From contig JBOGLA010000040.1 in NCBI GenBank assembly GCA_050746185.1, positions 62,001 to 126,000 of the forward strand: 64,000 nt of DNA, given 5' to 3'. Positions 26,310-33,605 of the stretch are shown piece by piece. How positions within the stretch are numbered: the first letter of the stretch is position 1; every line of letters begins with the position of its first letter. Both the position numbers and the translations under genes were made by a program. Source of the stretch: PALSA-188 sp050746185. GTDB lineage: Bacteria > Acidobacteriota > Terriglobia > Terriglobales > Acidobacteriaceae. The notes under the pieces are model-generated. The model was not told the origin of the DNA. It searched no databases and saw only the letters and a program-made list of their open reading frames with translations.

Positions 26310-26707
26310 TACTGCGAGTCTCCAAAATCGCGATATCTCGAAATCAGCCGATTGAGCGCGGAAATTAAGTCTTCGAGCTCGACCGGCTTGTAAGCCATGT
26401 AATCAATGCCCATTTCAAGAGCGGCGCGGGTATTGTTTTCACTTGCGAATCCGGTGCAGATCACGACCGCAGGCTTGGGCTTGCAATTCATCGCGGCCCG
26501 CGCTACGGCTAATCCGATGTCGGTCTGTTCCATATTTAAATCGGTAATGACGGCATCAAACTTCCCGTTATGGCTTAGCAAGTCAAGAGCCTGGACGGAA
26601 TTTTCTGCGGTCGCCACCTCGTATCCCTCATGTTCAAACACCATGCGGAGCGTCCGCAAGATGCTGACCTCATCGTCCACAAGCAGAATTGAGCGTTTTG
26701 ATGTCAT
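26309..26707 (-). CDS. Single-domain response regulator, canonical phosphosite
   Basis: About 132 residues. Receiver with LLVDDEVSIL, phosphoacceptor Asp in DAVITDLNMEQ, Thr in VICTGFAS and Lys in YMAYKPVEL. There is no output domain. It is a close paralogue of the 26789 protein, sharing GLxxARxA and DYxAxKP segments, but that one has Glu at the phosphosite. Translationally coupled to the pseudo-receiver gene that follows. Confidence 0.87.
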   Translation of the reverse strand: MTSKRSILLVDDEVSILRTLRMVFEHEGYEVATAENSVQALDLLSHNGKFDAVITDLNMEQTDIGLAVARAAMNCKPKPAVVICTGFASENNTRAALEMGIDYMAYKPVELEDLISALNRLISRYRDFGDSQ

Positions 26708-26788
26708 TCGGGCGGGTCTCTAAGGGAGATACAAAATATAACACTTCCAAGGGGAAACCAGCCATAAATGCAACCGGGTCTAGCAAGG

Positions 26789-27205
26789 CTATGAGTGGGC
26801 CGCGACTGGAAGCCGCGCGGCTCTGAGCGCAACCAATCGGGAAAGTGCCGTCTTTAATTCGTCCAGATCCATCGGCTTGAAAGCAAAATAATCTACGCCA
26901 AGCTTCAATGCGGCCCGAAGCCGCTCCACCGTCGGATTATCCGTGTAGAGGAGCACCGCAGGCGCTCGTTTATGCTTCTTAGCTTCGCGGGCCAGTTCCA
27001 GGCCGAGGCCGTCGCGGTCTAAGCTGAACTCCGTAATTACGGCATCGTAATCATTCTGGCGGATGGATTCCTTTGCCACCGTAAAGCTCTGAGCCGACTT
27101 AACTTCGAAGCCAGCCTCCTCAAGAATGGTAGTAAATGTGTAGAGAATAGAGGGCTCGTCTTCGGCCAATAAAACTGTCCCTCGCGACTCGCTTTCTTTT
27201 CCCAT
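26789..27205 (-). CDS. Response-regulator-like protein with Glu at the phosphosite
   Basis: About 138 residues. The acidic pair is intact (LLAEDEPSIL) as are the switch and Lys (LLYTDN, YFAFKPMDL), but the phosphoacceptor strand reads DAVITEFSLDRDG, with GAG coding Glu. Glu here can mimic a phosphorylated Asp, so the protein may be locked in an active-like state. No output domain. It is the first of the receiver genes after gvpG, about 130 bases downstream. Confidence 0.82.
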   Translation of the reverse strand: MGKESESRGTVLLAEDEPSILYTFTTILEEAGFEVKSAQSFTVAKESIRQNDYDAVITEFSLDRDGLGLELAREAKKHKRAPAVLLYTDNPTVERLRAALKLGVDYFAFKPMDLDELKTALSRLVALRAARLPVAAHS

Positions 27206-27335
27206 TTCTCTTGAGCACGTTTCAGGGTTTTAACGGCGTTTCTGACTGGACGCGGCCGAGTCCTTTGGATGGGCGGTAAACGCGTACAGGTTATCCGGCG
27301 AACCCGAAGATTTTCTCGGACCGTCCAACCGATGA

Positions 27336-27680
27336 CTATTTCCGGCGTTCCGTATCCTGGTGAAAATTCACCGAAACGCCGCCGGCCTCGCCGCTGCCCG
27401 GGCGAAATGTCAACCCGCCGGGAGCCTCTTCCTCCGGAATCCCGGCCAGCGCGCGTTTGTGCTTTTCAATCTCCCGCAACTGCCGGATGATTGCCGCTTC
27501 TTCCCTTACATACGCTTCCTCGGAAAGTTCGCCCGATTCCAATTTGAGTTGAAGTTCAAGCAATCTCTCCTTGATTGGCGCGTCGTCGGTGTATTGCTCT
27601 TCCGCGATCTTTTGCAGCGTTCGAAATATAAACTTGAAACCGGAGATCGGGAGCAGCAGGAGATCGTCAATCAAAAGCAT
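27336..27680 (-). CDS. gvpG: Gas vesicle protein GvpG
   Basis: About 114 residues. The N-terminus MLLIDDLLLLPISGFKFIF is the highly conserved GvpG start, followed by a coiled coil (ERLLELQLKLESGELSEEAYVREEAAIIRQLREIEKHK). GvpG is a small essential assembly factor for gas-vesicle shells that works with GvpF/L. The C-terminal 30 residues are low-complexity. AAAGGA precedes the ATG by 5 bases. It follows a gvpF/L gene by 13 bases in the same operon. Confidence 0.93.
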   Translation of the reverse strand: MLLIDDLLLLPISGFKFIFRTLQKIAEEQYTDDAPIKERLLELQLKLESGELSEEAYVREEAAIIRQLREIEKHKRALAGIPEEEAPGGLTFRPGSGEAGGVSVNFHQDTERRK

Positions 27681-27693
27681 GTTGTCCTTTCAC

Positions 27694-28569
27694 TTAAGCG
27701 GACGAGACGCGTTCGAGCTTCAGCCTTATATTTACAAAATTATATGGTGGCCACGGTCCAGTGTATTTAAACTTCAGGCGCTTCCCATATTTCTTTGCAA
27801 TCTTGTTTACCACGCCGTCGAACTCGGCTTCGCGCTTGCGTTCGACCAGGAACGCCGCGTTCATAATCATTTTGTCGCCGATCGGCTGGTTATCGCGCGA
27901 GGCGACGCAGACCCCGCGCAACGCCTCGTAAATTTCGCGTACATACTGCGCGGACTGCTCCCCCATCGCTTTATCAATCATGCGTCCCAATTGCATCCGG
28001 GCGAGATATGTTGACTGCAAGTGCTTCCTGACAATCTCCATATGGAACCTGCCGATCTCTTCATCCTCCTGCTTCAAGTCCTCGATGATCTGATCGCGAT
28101 CCCATGTTACTTTTAGGCCGAACTCCAATTTTCCGGCCATCTGCTTCAAAACGTCTTTTAAGGATGCATAGATGCTCTTCAGCACTCCACGAATATCGTC
28201 TTCAGTTCGGAAGACGGTACCGAAGCTCATGGGAATAATCGTATAGCTCTTCATTACGGTTTCGATCACATGCTCGTGCGCCAGCGCATTCTCACGGGTG
28301 GGGTCAAAGATAAAAACCGTAGTGTTGCTGACGACCGCCGCAATATCCAGATACTTGATCATGGACACGAGTTCGCCCGTGCCGCCGATTCCAATTTTCC
28401 CAAACGCGGCAGGTTCCTTGGCTTCCACAATGCCGTAAACATACTGTCCACCGACCCCTGCCGGAATGTCGGGACTCGGAGAGGGCTCTGCCATCTTGAC
28501 GTGTACGTCGTCCCGAATCTCTTTCTCCTTACGAATTTTGCCGGGCTTTTTCTTGATCTTGTTTGGCAT
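27694..28569 (-). CDS. gvpF/gvpL: Gas vesicle protein GvpF/GvpL family (copy 3)
   Basis: About 291 residues. A charged N-terminal tail (about 40 residues) precedes the GvpF/L domain: YVYGIVEAKEPAAF, TRENALAHEHVIETVMKSYTIIPMSFGTVFRTEDDI, KVTWDRDQII and the end FKYTGPWPPYNFVNIRLKLE. GvpF/L proteins are assembly chaperones and minor shell components that contact GvpA. This is the longest and most complete of three copies. It lies 13 bases upstream of gvpG and about 40 bases downstream of the PAS kinase gene. Confidence 0.93.
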   Translation of the reverse strand: MPNKIKKKPGKIRKEKEIRDDVHVKMAEPSPSPDIPAGVGGQYVYGIVEAKEPAAFGKIGIGGTGELVSMIKYLDIAAVVSNTTVFIFDPTRENALAHEHVIETVMKSYTIIPMSFGTVFRTEDDIRGVLKSIYASLKDVLKQMAGKLEFGLKVTWDRDQIIEDLKQEDEEIGRFHMEIVRKHLQSTYLARMQLGRMIDKAMGEQSAQYVREIYEALRGVCVASRDNQPIGDKMIMNAAFLVERKREAEFDGVVNKIAKKYGKRLKFKYTGPWPPYNFVNIRLKLERVSSA

Positions 28570-28610
28570 AGGTCCTCAGTGTTTTATCTAATTCTTAACC
28601 ACGGCAAATT

Positions 28611-30731
28611 TCAGGATTTTGCAGCCTCGTCAAGGATGAGCGGGAAAGCAAGCCTGAATAGTGTGCCTTTTCCAACTGTGCTGCGGACCTGGATTCGGCC
28701 CGCATGGTTCTCTACAATCCCTTTCACAATCCAAAGCCCCAGCCCGGTTCCCTTTTCCCCTTTGGTGGTTACAAAGGGCTCAAATATGGATGTTCGCAAT
28801 TCCCTGGGAATCCCCGAACCCTGGTCGCAGATGCTGATCGTCATCCATCCATGAATTCCGTCAGGCGCCTGCAAATATCTGGTACGCAGCATCAGTTTTC
28901 CGCCTGCGGGCATGCTATCCCGCGCATTCACGACGAGATTCGAGAATAACTGCCGGAATTGATCGGCCGACCCTTTCATCGGCGGAATCTGGCCGAGCCG
29001 AGTTTCTACAACGACACCACTCTTGGCCAGGGGACGCGCGAAAAGGGCCAGCGTATCCTCCAAAACACTATTGAGATCGAACGTGCCAAGTTGCGCCGTA
29101 TTGCGGTACAAGCCCAGCATCTGCCGCACAATCCGCGTCACCCGCTCACTTTCGCTTTTCAGGACTTCATAAACCGGCAAGGAAGCCTGATCAAGCTTTC
29201 CATTCAGCAGATAAATGGCGTTCTTGATCGCCTCCATGGGATTGTTGATCTCGTGGGCGATGGTTCCGGCCAGGCGTCCGGTTGCGGCAAATTTTTCCAT
29301 CTCCAACATGCGGCGCTCCAGTTGCAGTTGCTCGAGCTTTTTCCAAGTAGAGAAATCGCGTAGCACCGTCACCGTATATGCGACTTGTCCGCGGGCATCA
29401 TAAATTTTCCCGGAGCGCGCCGCGTACTCTATATCGCCTTTGCTGCCGGGATGATAAAGATGCACCGACTTGTTTTCTTTATCAACGAAAGAAAACGTAA
29501 AGGCGGTCAAATATGCGTCGAGCTTGGCCTGATTTTTGACAATCTGCGGATCGCGATATTCGCTTCCGAGGCCGAAAAGTTCTCTGGCGAGAGGATCAAA
29601 CAGCACGATCTTCGCAGAATTATCTGCGACCACGATCGGATCGCCCACATTCTCGATGACAAGATTCAAACGGTCACGGTCCTGGCGCACGACTTCCTCC
29701 GCAGCTCGAAGCTTATCCAGGTTGTCGCGAACTTCCTGATCTGCCCTTCGAAGATCCGTGACATTACGCATCACGGTCACAATTCCAGTGCGCGTCCCCT
29801 CGCGACTGGTCGTAGGTGCGCATACCGCCTCGAACAGGACCTCTTCGCCCTCGCTCACGTCCACCAGAACGAAATCACGGGAGGCGTCGCTTCCGCTCAC
29901 CACCATCGAAGATAATGCCGCGGAGAATAAAAGATTGTTCATCTGCACCGCGCGGCGGCCGCCCTCGCTTACCTCTTCCGGTACGCGGAAGAACCGCTCC
30001 GCCGCCTTATTCTGGATGATTACGCGGTGCTGGTTATCGGTAAGGATGACGGGGTCGGCCATGCTCTGCATGACGGCTCCCATGCGCGAGATCGTCACAT
30101 CCATGTCCCGCATGTTGCGATAGTAATGTTCGGTCTTATGGAGGCGGGCAAGATAACGGTTGCCGATGTCCACTAACGTGCGAATCTGGCGCAATTGAGG
30201 CTCGCCGGCTTTCTTCGGTAGTTCCGTCAAAATGACATTGACGTATCCGCGTATGCCACAAACGCCGCACAGTTGCTGCTGCACCCTGAGCTTGTTGCCG
30301 GTTTGAAAGTTCTGGACCGCCAGGCAATTGGTTCCACGCTCCCCTTCCGATTCCCAGCACCGGCTGCGGCTGCGAAAGACCATCGGGCAGGCATATACGG
30401 GATTGCGCCGAGATTCGTCTCCCGGCAATACCGCGGGCTTCAGGTCTTGGATTGAGTGGACAATAGGGTCCTCGCTGGCCCAGAAGGAGGTTTTGAATCT
30501 CGCCAGAAATTTCTTGTCGCAGTTGAGGGATGAAGCAGGTTTTATCTCGCCGGACTCGATATCAACTTCCAGCACCAGAGCCCGGGGAAACCCCAGAAGA
30601 ACAATCTCCTCGAGCAATGTGGGTAGGATTTCCTCAGGGCGTTCTGCTGCAAGCAGTCGCAACGCCGCTGGTTCCCGTGAAAAACGGCCCGCAAAGTCTT
30701 CGGATTTCGGCCCGAGGATTGGGCTCGCCAT
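28611..30731 (-). CDS. PAS-domain histidine kinase embedded in the gas-vesicle operon
   Basis: About 706 residues from the ATG at 30731, 29 bases after the gvpA stop; a TTG at 30749 would add six. The N-terminal 200 residues form a GAF-like region with clustered cysteines (ACPM, RCWES, NCLAVQ, LCGVCG), a possible redox or metal sensor. Two PAS domains follow (about 220-330 and 350-470; MADPVILTDNQHRVI and VGDPIVVADNSAKIV), then HisKA with the histidine in GTIAHEINNPMEAIKN and HATPase_c (LVVNARDSM, DQGSGIP, GTGLGLWIVKGIV). No transmembrane helix is apparent, so it is cytoplasmic. The partners are probably the downstream receivers. Confidence 0.9.
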   Translation of the reverse strand: MASPILGPKSEDFAGRFSREPAALRLLAAERPEEILPTLLEEIVLLGFPRALVLEVDIESGEIKPASSLNCDKKFLARFKTSFWASEDPIVHSIQDLKPAVLPGDESRRNPVYACPMVFRSRSRCWESEGERGTNCLAVQNFQTGNKLRVQQQLCGVCGIRGYVNVILTELPKKAGEPQLRQIRTLVDIGNRYLARLHKTEHYYRNMRDMDVTISRMGAVMQSMADPVILTDNQHRVIIQNKAAERFFRVPEEVSEGGRRAVQMNNLLFSAALSSMVVSGSDASRDFVLVDVSEGEEVLFEAVCAPTTSREGTRTGIVTVMRNVTDLRRADQEVRDNLDKLRAAEEVVRQDRDRLNLVIENVGDPIVVADNSAKIVLFDPLARELFGLGSEYRDPQIVKNQAKLDAYLTAFTFSFVDKENKSVHLYHPGSKGDIEYAARSGKIYDARGQVAYTVTVLRDFSTWKKLEQLQLERRMLEMEKFAATGRLAGTIAHEINNPMEAIKNAIYLLNGKLDQASLPVYEVLKSESERVTRIVRQMLGLYRNTAQLGTFDLNSVLEDTLALFARPLAKSGVVVETRLGQIPPMKGSADQFRQLFSNLVVNARDSMPAGGKLMLRTRYLQAPDGIHGWMTISICDQGSGIPRELRTSIFEPFVTTKGEKGTGLGLWIVKGIVENHAGRIQVRSTVGKGTLFRLAFPLILDEAAKS

Positions 30732-30759
30732 GCCCTTTACTCCCCTCAATCTGCGGCCC

Positions 30760-31062
30760 CTATCCGCGACGAACTCCGCGTCTCACCGGTGCGCGGCTCA
30801 CCCGCCGCGTAGTTTCCACGTTCAGTTCAGGTTCTTCAGTCTCCGTCAACAAGGGACGGGAAACCAGGCCCGTGAGTCCTACAGCGTCGGCGTACTTCAA
30901 ATATGTGTCAATGGACGCGACCACAACCCGTGCCTCGACCGTGATCAGATCAATTCCGACCAGTGAAATTCGCACCCAGGCGTCAATAACGATGCCTTTA
31001 TCGAGAATGCGGTCCAGTACGTCAATAAGACTTGAGCCACCCGACATCCGTTCGACGGCCAT
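30760..31062 (-). CDS. gvpA: Major gas vesicle structural protein GvpA
   Basis: About 100 residues. The 70-residue core SSLIDVLDRILDKGIVIDAWVR, ISLVGIDLITVEARVVVAS, VDTYLKYADAVGL-like stretch is near-canonical GvpA, the amphipathic subunit that polymerises into the gas-permeable shell. The C-terminal 30 residues are an arginine-rich extension (RRVSRAPVRRGVRRG), longer than usual. It has a perfect Shine-Dalgarno AGGAGG (complement of 31071-31076) at 8-base spacing, consistent with high expression. It lies between the GvpJ-like gene and the PAS kinase. Confidence 0.95.
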   Translation of the reverse strand: MAVERMSGGSSLIDVLDRILDKGIVIDAWVRISLVGIDLITVEARVVVASIDTYLKYADAVGLTGLVSRPLLTETEEPELNVETTRRVSRAPVRRGVRRG

Positions 31063-31070
31063 GAAGCTTT

Positions 31071-31076
31071 CCTCCT
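31071..31076 (-). promoter_or_regulatory. Strong Shine-Dalgarno of gvpA
   Basis: The minus strand reads AGGAGG eight bases before the gvpA ATG, the best ribosome site in the gas-vesicle cluster, as expected for the main shell protein. Confidence 0.85.
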
Positions 31077-31084
31077 AAATTTAG

Positions 31085-31393
31085 CTAAACCTTACGATTG
31101 CCACGCCGGGAACCCGGTACACGCTTCCGGGGCGCCCCTTTCCTGCTCTCCGGAAGAACCGGCGGCGCCGCGGCTGCCTGCATGGTCAAATGCGGGTCAT
31201 ACTTCCACCAGTTCAATCCGATCTGTTCGGCTTTGTCCACCGAGCAAACTAAAAGCCGGATACGGATGGTCAGCAACTCAACATTTGCCAATGATATTCG
31301 GACGTCGCCGGCGATTACTAACCCCTTGTCCAGAATACGGTCCAGGATGTCAAGCAGATTCGTGGTTCCGGATACCGTTGGCACTCGTTCCAT
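31085..31393 (-). CDS. gvpJ: GvpA-family minor shell protein (GvpJ/GvpS type)
   Basis: About 102 residues. The GvpA core is recognisable (LLDILDRILDKGLVIAGDVRISLANVELLTIRIRLLVCSVDKA) and is followed by IGLNWWKYDPHL, an ending typical of GvpJ/GvpS minor shell proteins and absent from GvpA. The tail is basic (RKGAPRKRVPGSRRGNRK). It probably nucleates or caps the vesicle. It is separated from gvpA by 22 bases. Assignment to J versus S is uncertain. Confidence 0.85.
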   Translation of the reverse strand: MERVPTVSGTTNLLDILDRILDKGLVIAGDVRISLANVELLTIRIRLLVCSVDKAEQIGLNWWKYDPHLTMQAAAAPPVLPESRKGAPRKRVPGSRRGNRKV

Positions 31394-31543
31394 AGCTGAG
31401 TCTTTCCTGTGATAAGGAAGGAAAATATCCTCATCCGAGGGGCTGATGCTAACTTGCTTGCAAGCGGTATGTCAATGAAAGAGCGATCTCACGCCGGAGA
31501 ATCTTGGATTCGATCCATTCCGATAACGTTGCTTTGCCGGTTT

Positions 31544-31894
31544 TTACTTCTCCAGCAGGTGGCCGAGAGGTCCCAAATCAATATTCAGATCCGCGGGAGT
31601 AAGCCCAAAATTCGACGCAAGTTCACGGATTTTGGCTTCGAGCACCATCAATGCTTCACCCATCTTCTCAACCTGTTCGTCCGTTAAAGAACCACCCTCC
31701 ATGCGCCGGATCGCCTGCCGCTCGAGCACCTGACGTAATAACTCGACCAGGCTCAGCACCAGCTTGGCCAAACCCTGCTCAATGTTCTCTGGCGAGCAGT
31801 CAATTCGCTGGGACGCCGGGGTCTGCGTCGGCGACGCCGCCTCCGCAATCTCCATTAGCCGGTCATCCGAAGGCTGTTCGGGCTCTTGCATCAT
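31544..31894 (-). CDS. gvpK: Gas vesicle protein GvpK
   Basis: About 116 residues. The C-terminal three quarters match GvpK: PENIEQGLAKLVLSLVELLRQVLERQAIRRMEGGSLTDEQVEKMG and LGLTPADLNIDLGPLGHLL-like ending. GvpK is a conserved helical assembly factor. The start overlaps the stop of the preceding gvpF/L gene by four bases (ATGA). About 150 bases without a gene separate it from the GvpJ-like gene downstream. Confidence 0.93.
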   Translation of the reverse strand: MMQEPEQPSDDRLMEIAEAASPTQTPASQRIDCSPENIEQGLAKLVLSLVELLRQVLERQAIRRMEGGSLTDEQVEKMGEALMVLEAKIRELASNFGLTPADLNIDLGPLGHLLEK

Positions 31895-32574
31895 TTCTCT
31901 TTGAGAAACTCCGCGGCCGGCCAGGGGCCACTGAGCCTGGCAACTATCTCAGGTTGGACCGCCACTGACTGCGATTCTATGCGAAACGCCGGAACTGACG
32001 CGCGCTCGATCAGCGCAAAGCAATGAATCCCGTCAACCGAGTCCCGTTGCTTCCACGCCTTAGCGAAACGCTCGCAGGCCTGGCGAAAGGCATTTGCCGC
32101 CGTTTCTAACTTGGCATGACGCGCTTGTAATCTTTTAAGATACTCCGCTCCAGATTGCTTGATCTGGGAGCCTTCAGGATTTGAAGATCCCGCAAGCGTT
32201 CGCTCCGGCGAAGAATGTTTGAGTTGGACTCTGACTTCCATTTGAACCATATCTCGGAGGCGTTTCAACGCCGTCCGATATTCCGTCAAGTGTTCTTCCA
32301 GATGCGCGATCACGTCGGCTTCCCCTGCCAAAATCGTGGGGAAACGAAAGGGAATGATCGCAGCCTGCTTAAAAATCTCCTCCAGCACACTATGGAACAC
32401 TAGCGCTGAATCCCGGCCCGTTGCTTTTTGCAACGGAGCGCTTTCAATACTCTCGGATACAAAACATCGCAGTCCGCTATGCTCCAGGCTCTTGACTGGC
32501 AAGCCATTCACACCTGGACGCGAAGGTCGCACCGCGGCTGATGTTTCCGTAATGCAGTAAGCCAGCAGCAGCAT
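31891..32574 (-). CDS. gvpF/gvpL: Gas vesicle protein GvpF/GvpL family (copy 2)
   Basis: About 227 residues, shorter than copies 1 and 3. The family features are VFHSVLEEIFKQAAIIPFRFPTIL, LRDMVQMEVRVQL and the C-terminal VARLSGPWPAAEFL, matching the SGPWPPY-type ending. The N-terminus lacks the usual YVYGI start and reads LLLAYCITETSAAV. It lies 4 bases downstream of the third GvpA-family gene and overlaps gvpK by ATGA. Probably an assembly chaperone. Confidence 0.88.
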   Translation of the reverse strand: MLLLAYCITETSAAVRPSRPGVNGLPVKSLEHSGLRCFVSESIESAPLQKATGRDSALVFHSVLEEIFKQAAIIPFRFPTILAGEADVIAHLEEHLTEYRTALKRLRDMVQMEVRVQLKHSSPERTLAGSSNPEGSQIKQSGAEYLKRLQARHAKLETAANAFRQACERFAKAWKQRDSVDGIHCFALIERASVPAFRIESQSVAVQPEIVARLSGPWPAAEFLKEK

Positions 32575-32578
32575 GATT

Positions 32579-32824
32579 CTAGTGGCCTGGATTTAGGCGC
32601 TTCGCCCTCGGCGCCGTGCCCTCGATTTCCATGTGCTTGAAAGCGGTCTCGACCGAAGTGAGAATAAGGTCGAGGCCCAGGTAAACCAGGTCTACGCCGG
32701 CGATGGATAGAACCAGGTTTCCGCGGATAATCACGCCCGCGTTAAGCACGTGGTCGAGGACGTCCAGAAGAGAAGTTTCATCTCCGGCGCCCGGATCCGT
32801 AATCAGAATGTTATTTGTGGACAT
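32579..32824 (-). CDS. GvpA-family minor protein (GvpM/GvpJ type)
   Basis: About 81 residues from the ATG at 32824, which avoids overlap with the preceding gvpF/L gene. The core reads SLLDVLDHVLNAGVIIRGNL, VLSIAGVDLVYLGLDLILTSV, a divergent GvpA fold closer to GvpM/GvpJ minor proteins than to GvpA. The C-terminus is short. Third GvpA-family member of the operon. The exact subfamily cannot be fixed by eye. Confidence 0.82.
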   Translation of the reverse strand: MSTNNILITDPGAGDETSLLDVLDHVLNAGVIIRGNLVLSIAGVDLVYLGLDLILTSVETAFKHMEIEGTAPRAKRLNPGH

Positions 32825-32849
32825 TTTCCCCGGCGAATTGCTCTTGAAT

Positions 32850-33605
32850 TCACTGCCGCGACACGAAGGAATACGGAGGCCACGGTCCGGTGCATTCAAT
32901 GATTCCCGAATCCGCCCACCGGTTTGAATATTTCTTTAGCGCTGCTTCGAGCCTTTTCCGGTTGCTGCGATTGACCAATAATGAAGACTGCCACTGCAAG
33001 CCACGCCGGCCCCCGCTGATCCTGCCGCCCTCGGTTACGTCCGCCGAAATTTTGCGCAATGTTGCCAGGAAGCTTTCCAATTCTTCGGAAGCAACTCCAT
33101 CAGCAGGCCGCCGCACCAAAGCCGCCTTGATCTTGAGATATTCTCTTCCGGTTTTGGGCTTTTTCGTCGGCGTTTGTGTTTTCGGTTCTACGCTGAAAAC
33201 TTTCACTCCCCACTCGTCACAACTATGAATTTTGCGCAGATCAGCTTCGAGGAGACTCTTTCGCTTGCGCATATCATCCTCTAGCGAAGAAACATTCAGA
33301 AATACAGTTCCAAACCGCGCCGGCAGGATGTCAGTGACTTCTGCGATGGCGGACACAGCCCTCTGATGACGCACTCCGGCTTCGCTCAACCAGTCGAGGT
33401 TTTCCATGTTCCTTGCCAGATTGTCGGCGAATTCTTTCCGAGACACATGGCTGATCCAACAGACCAGACTTGCGCACTCCATCGGTTCAACTTTTGCTTT
33501 GCCATCCACTCCGAGGATGCTAAGCACCGTGAGAGCGCGCCCTGTTGCGAGCTTTGCAGTCACGCCATAAAGATAAATGGCGGCGGTCGGCGGCGATTGC
33601 TTCAC
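32850..33605 (-). CDS. gvpF/gvpL: Gas vesicle protein GvpF/GvpL family (copy 1)
   Basis: About 251 residues from a GTG at 33605 that overlaps the ArsA stop as GTGA. Family features: AIYLYGVTAKL at the N-terminus, HQRAVSAIAEVTDILPARFGTVFLNVSSLEDDM, EWGVKVF, and the ending IIECTGPWPPYSFVSRQ. As with other GvpF/L proteins it should assist shell assembly. It sits directly after the tandem ArsA gene, which ties that ATPase to gas-vesicle function. Confidence 0.92.
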   Translation of the reverse strand: MKQSPPTAAIYLYGVTAKLATGRALTVLSILGVDGKAKVEPMECASLVCWISHVSRKEFADNLARNMENLDWLSEAGVRHQRAVSAIAEVTDILPARFGTVFLNVSSLEDDMRKRKSLLEADLRKIHSCDEWGVKVFSVEPKTQTPTKKPKTGREYLKIKAALVRRPADGVASEELESFLATLRKISADVTEGGRISGGRRGLQWQSSLLVNRSNRKRLEAALKKYSNRWADSGIIECTGPWPPYSFVSRQ

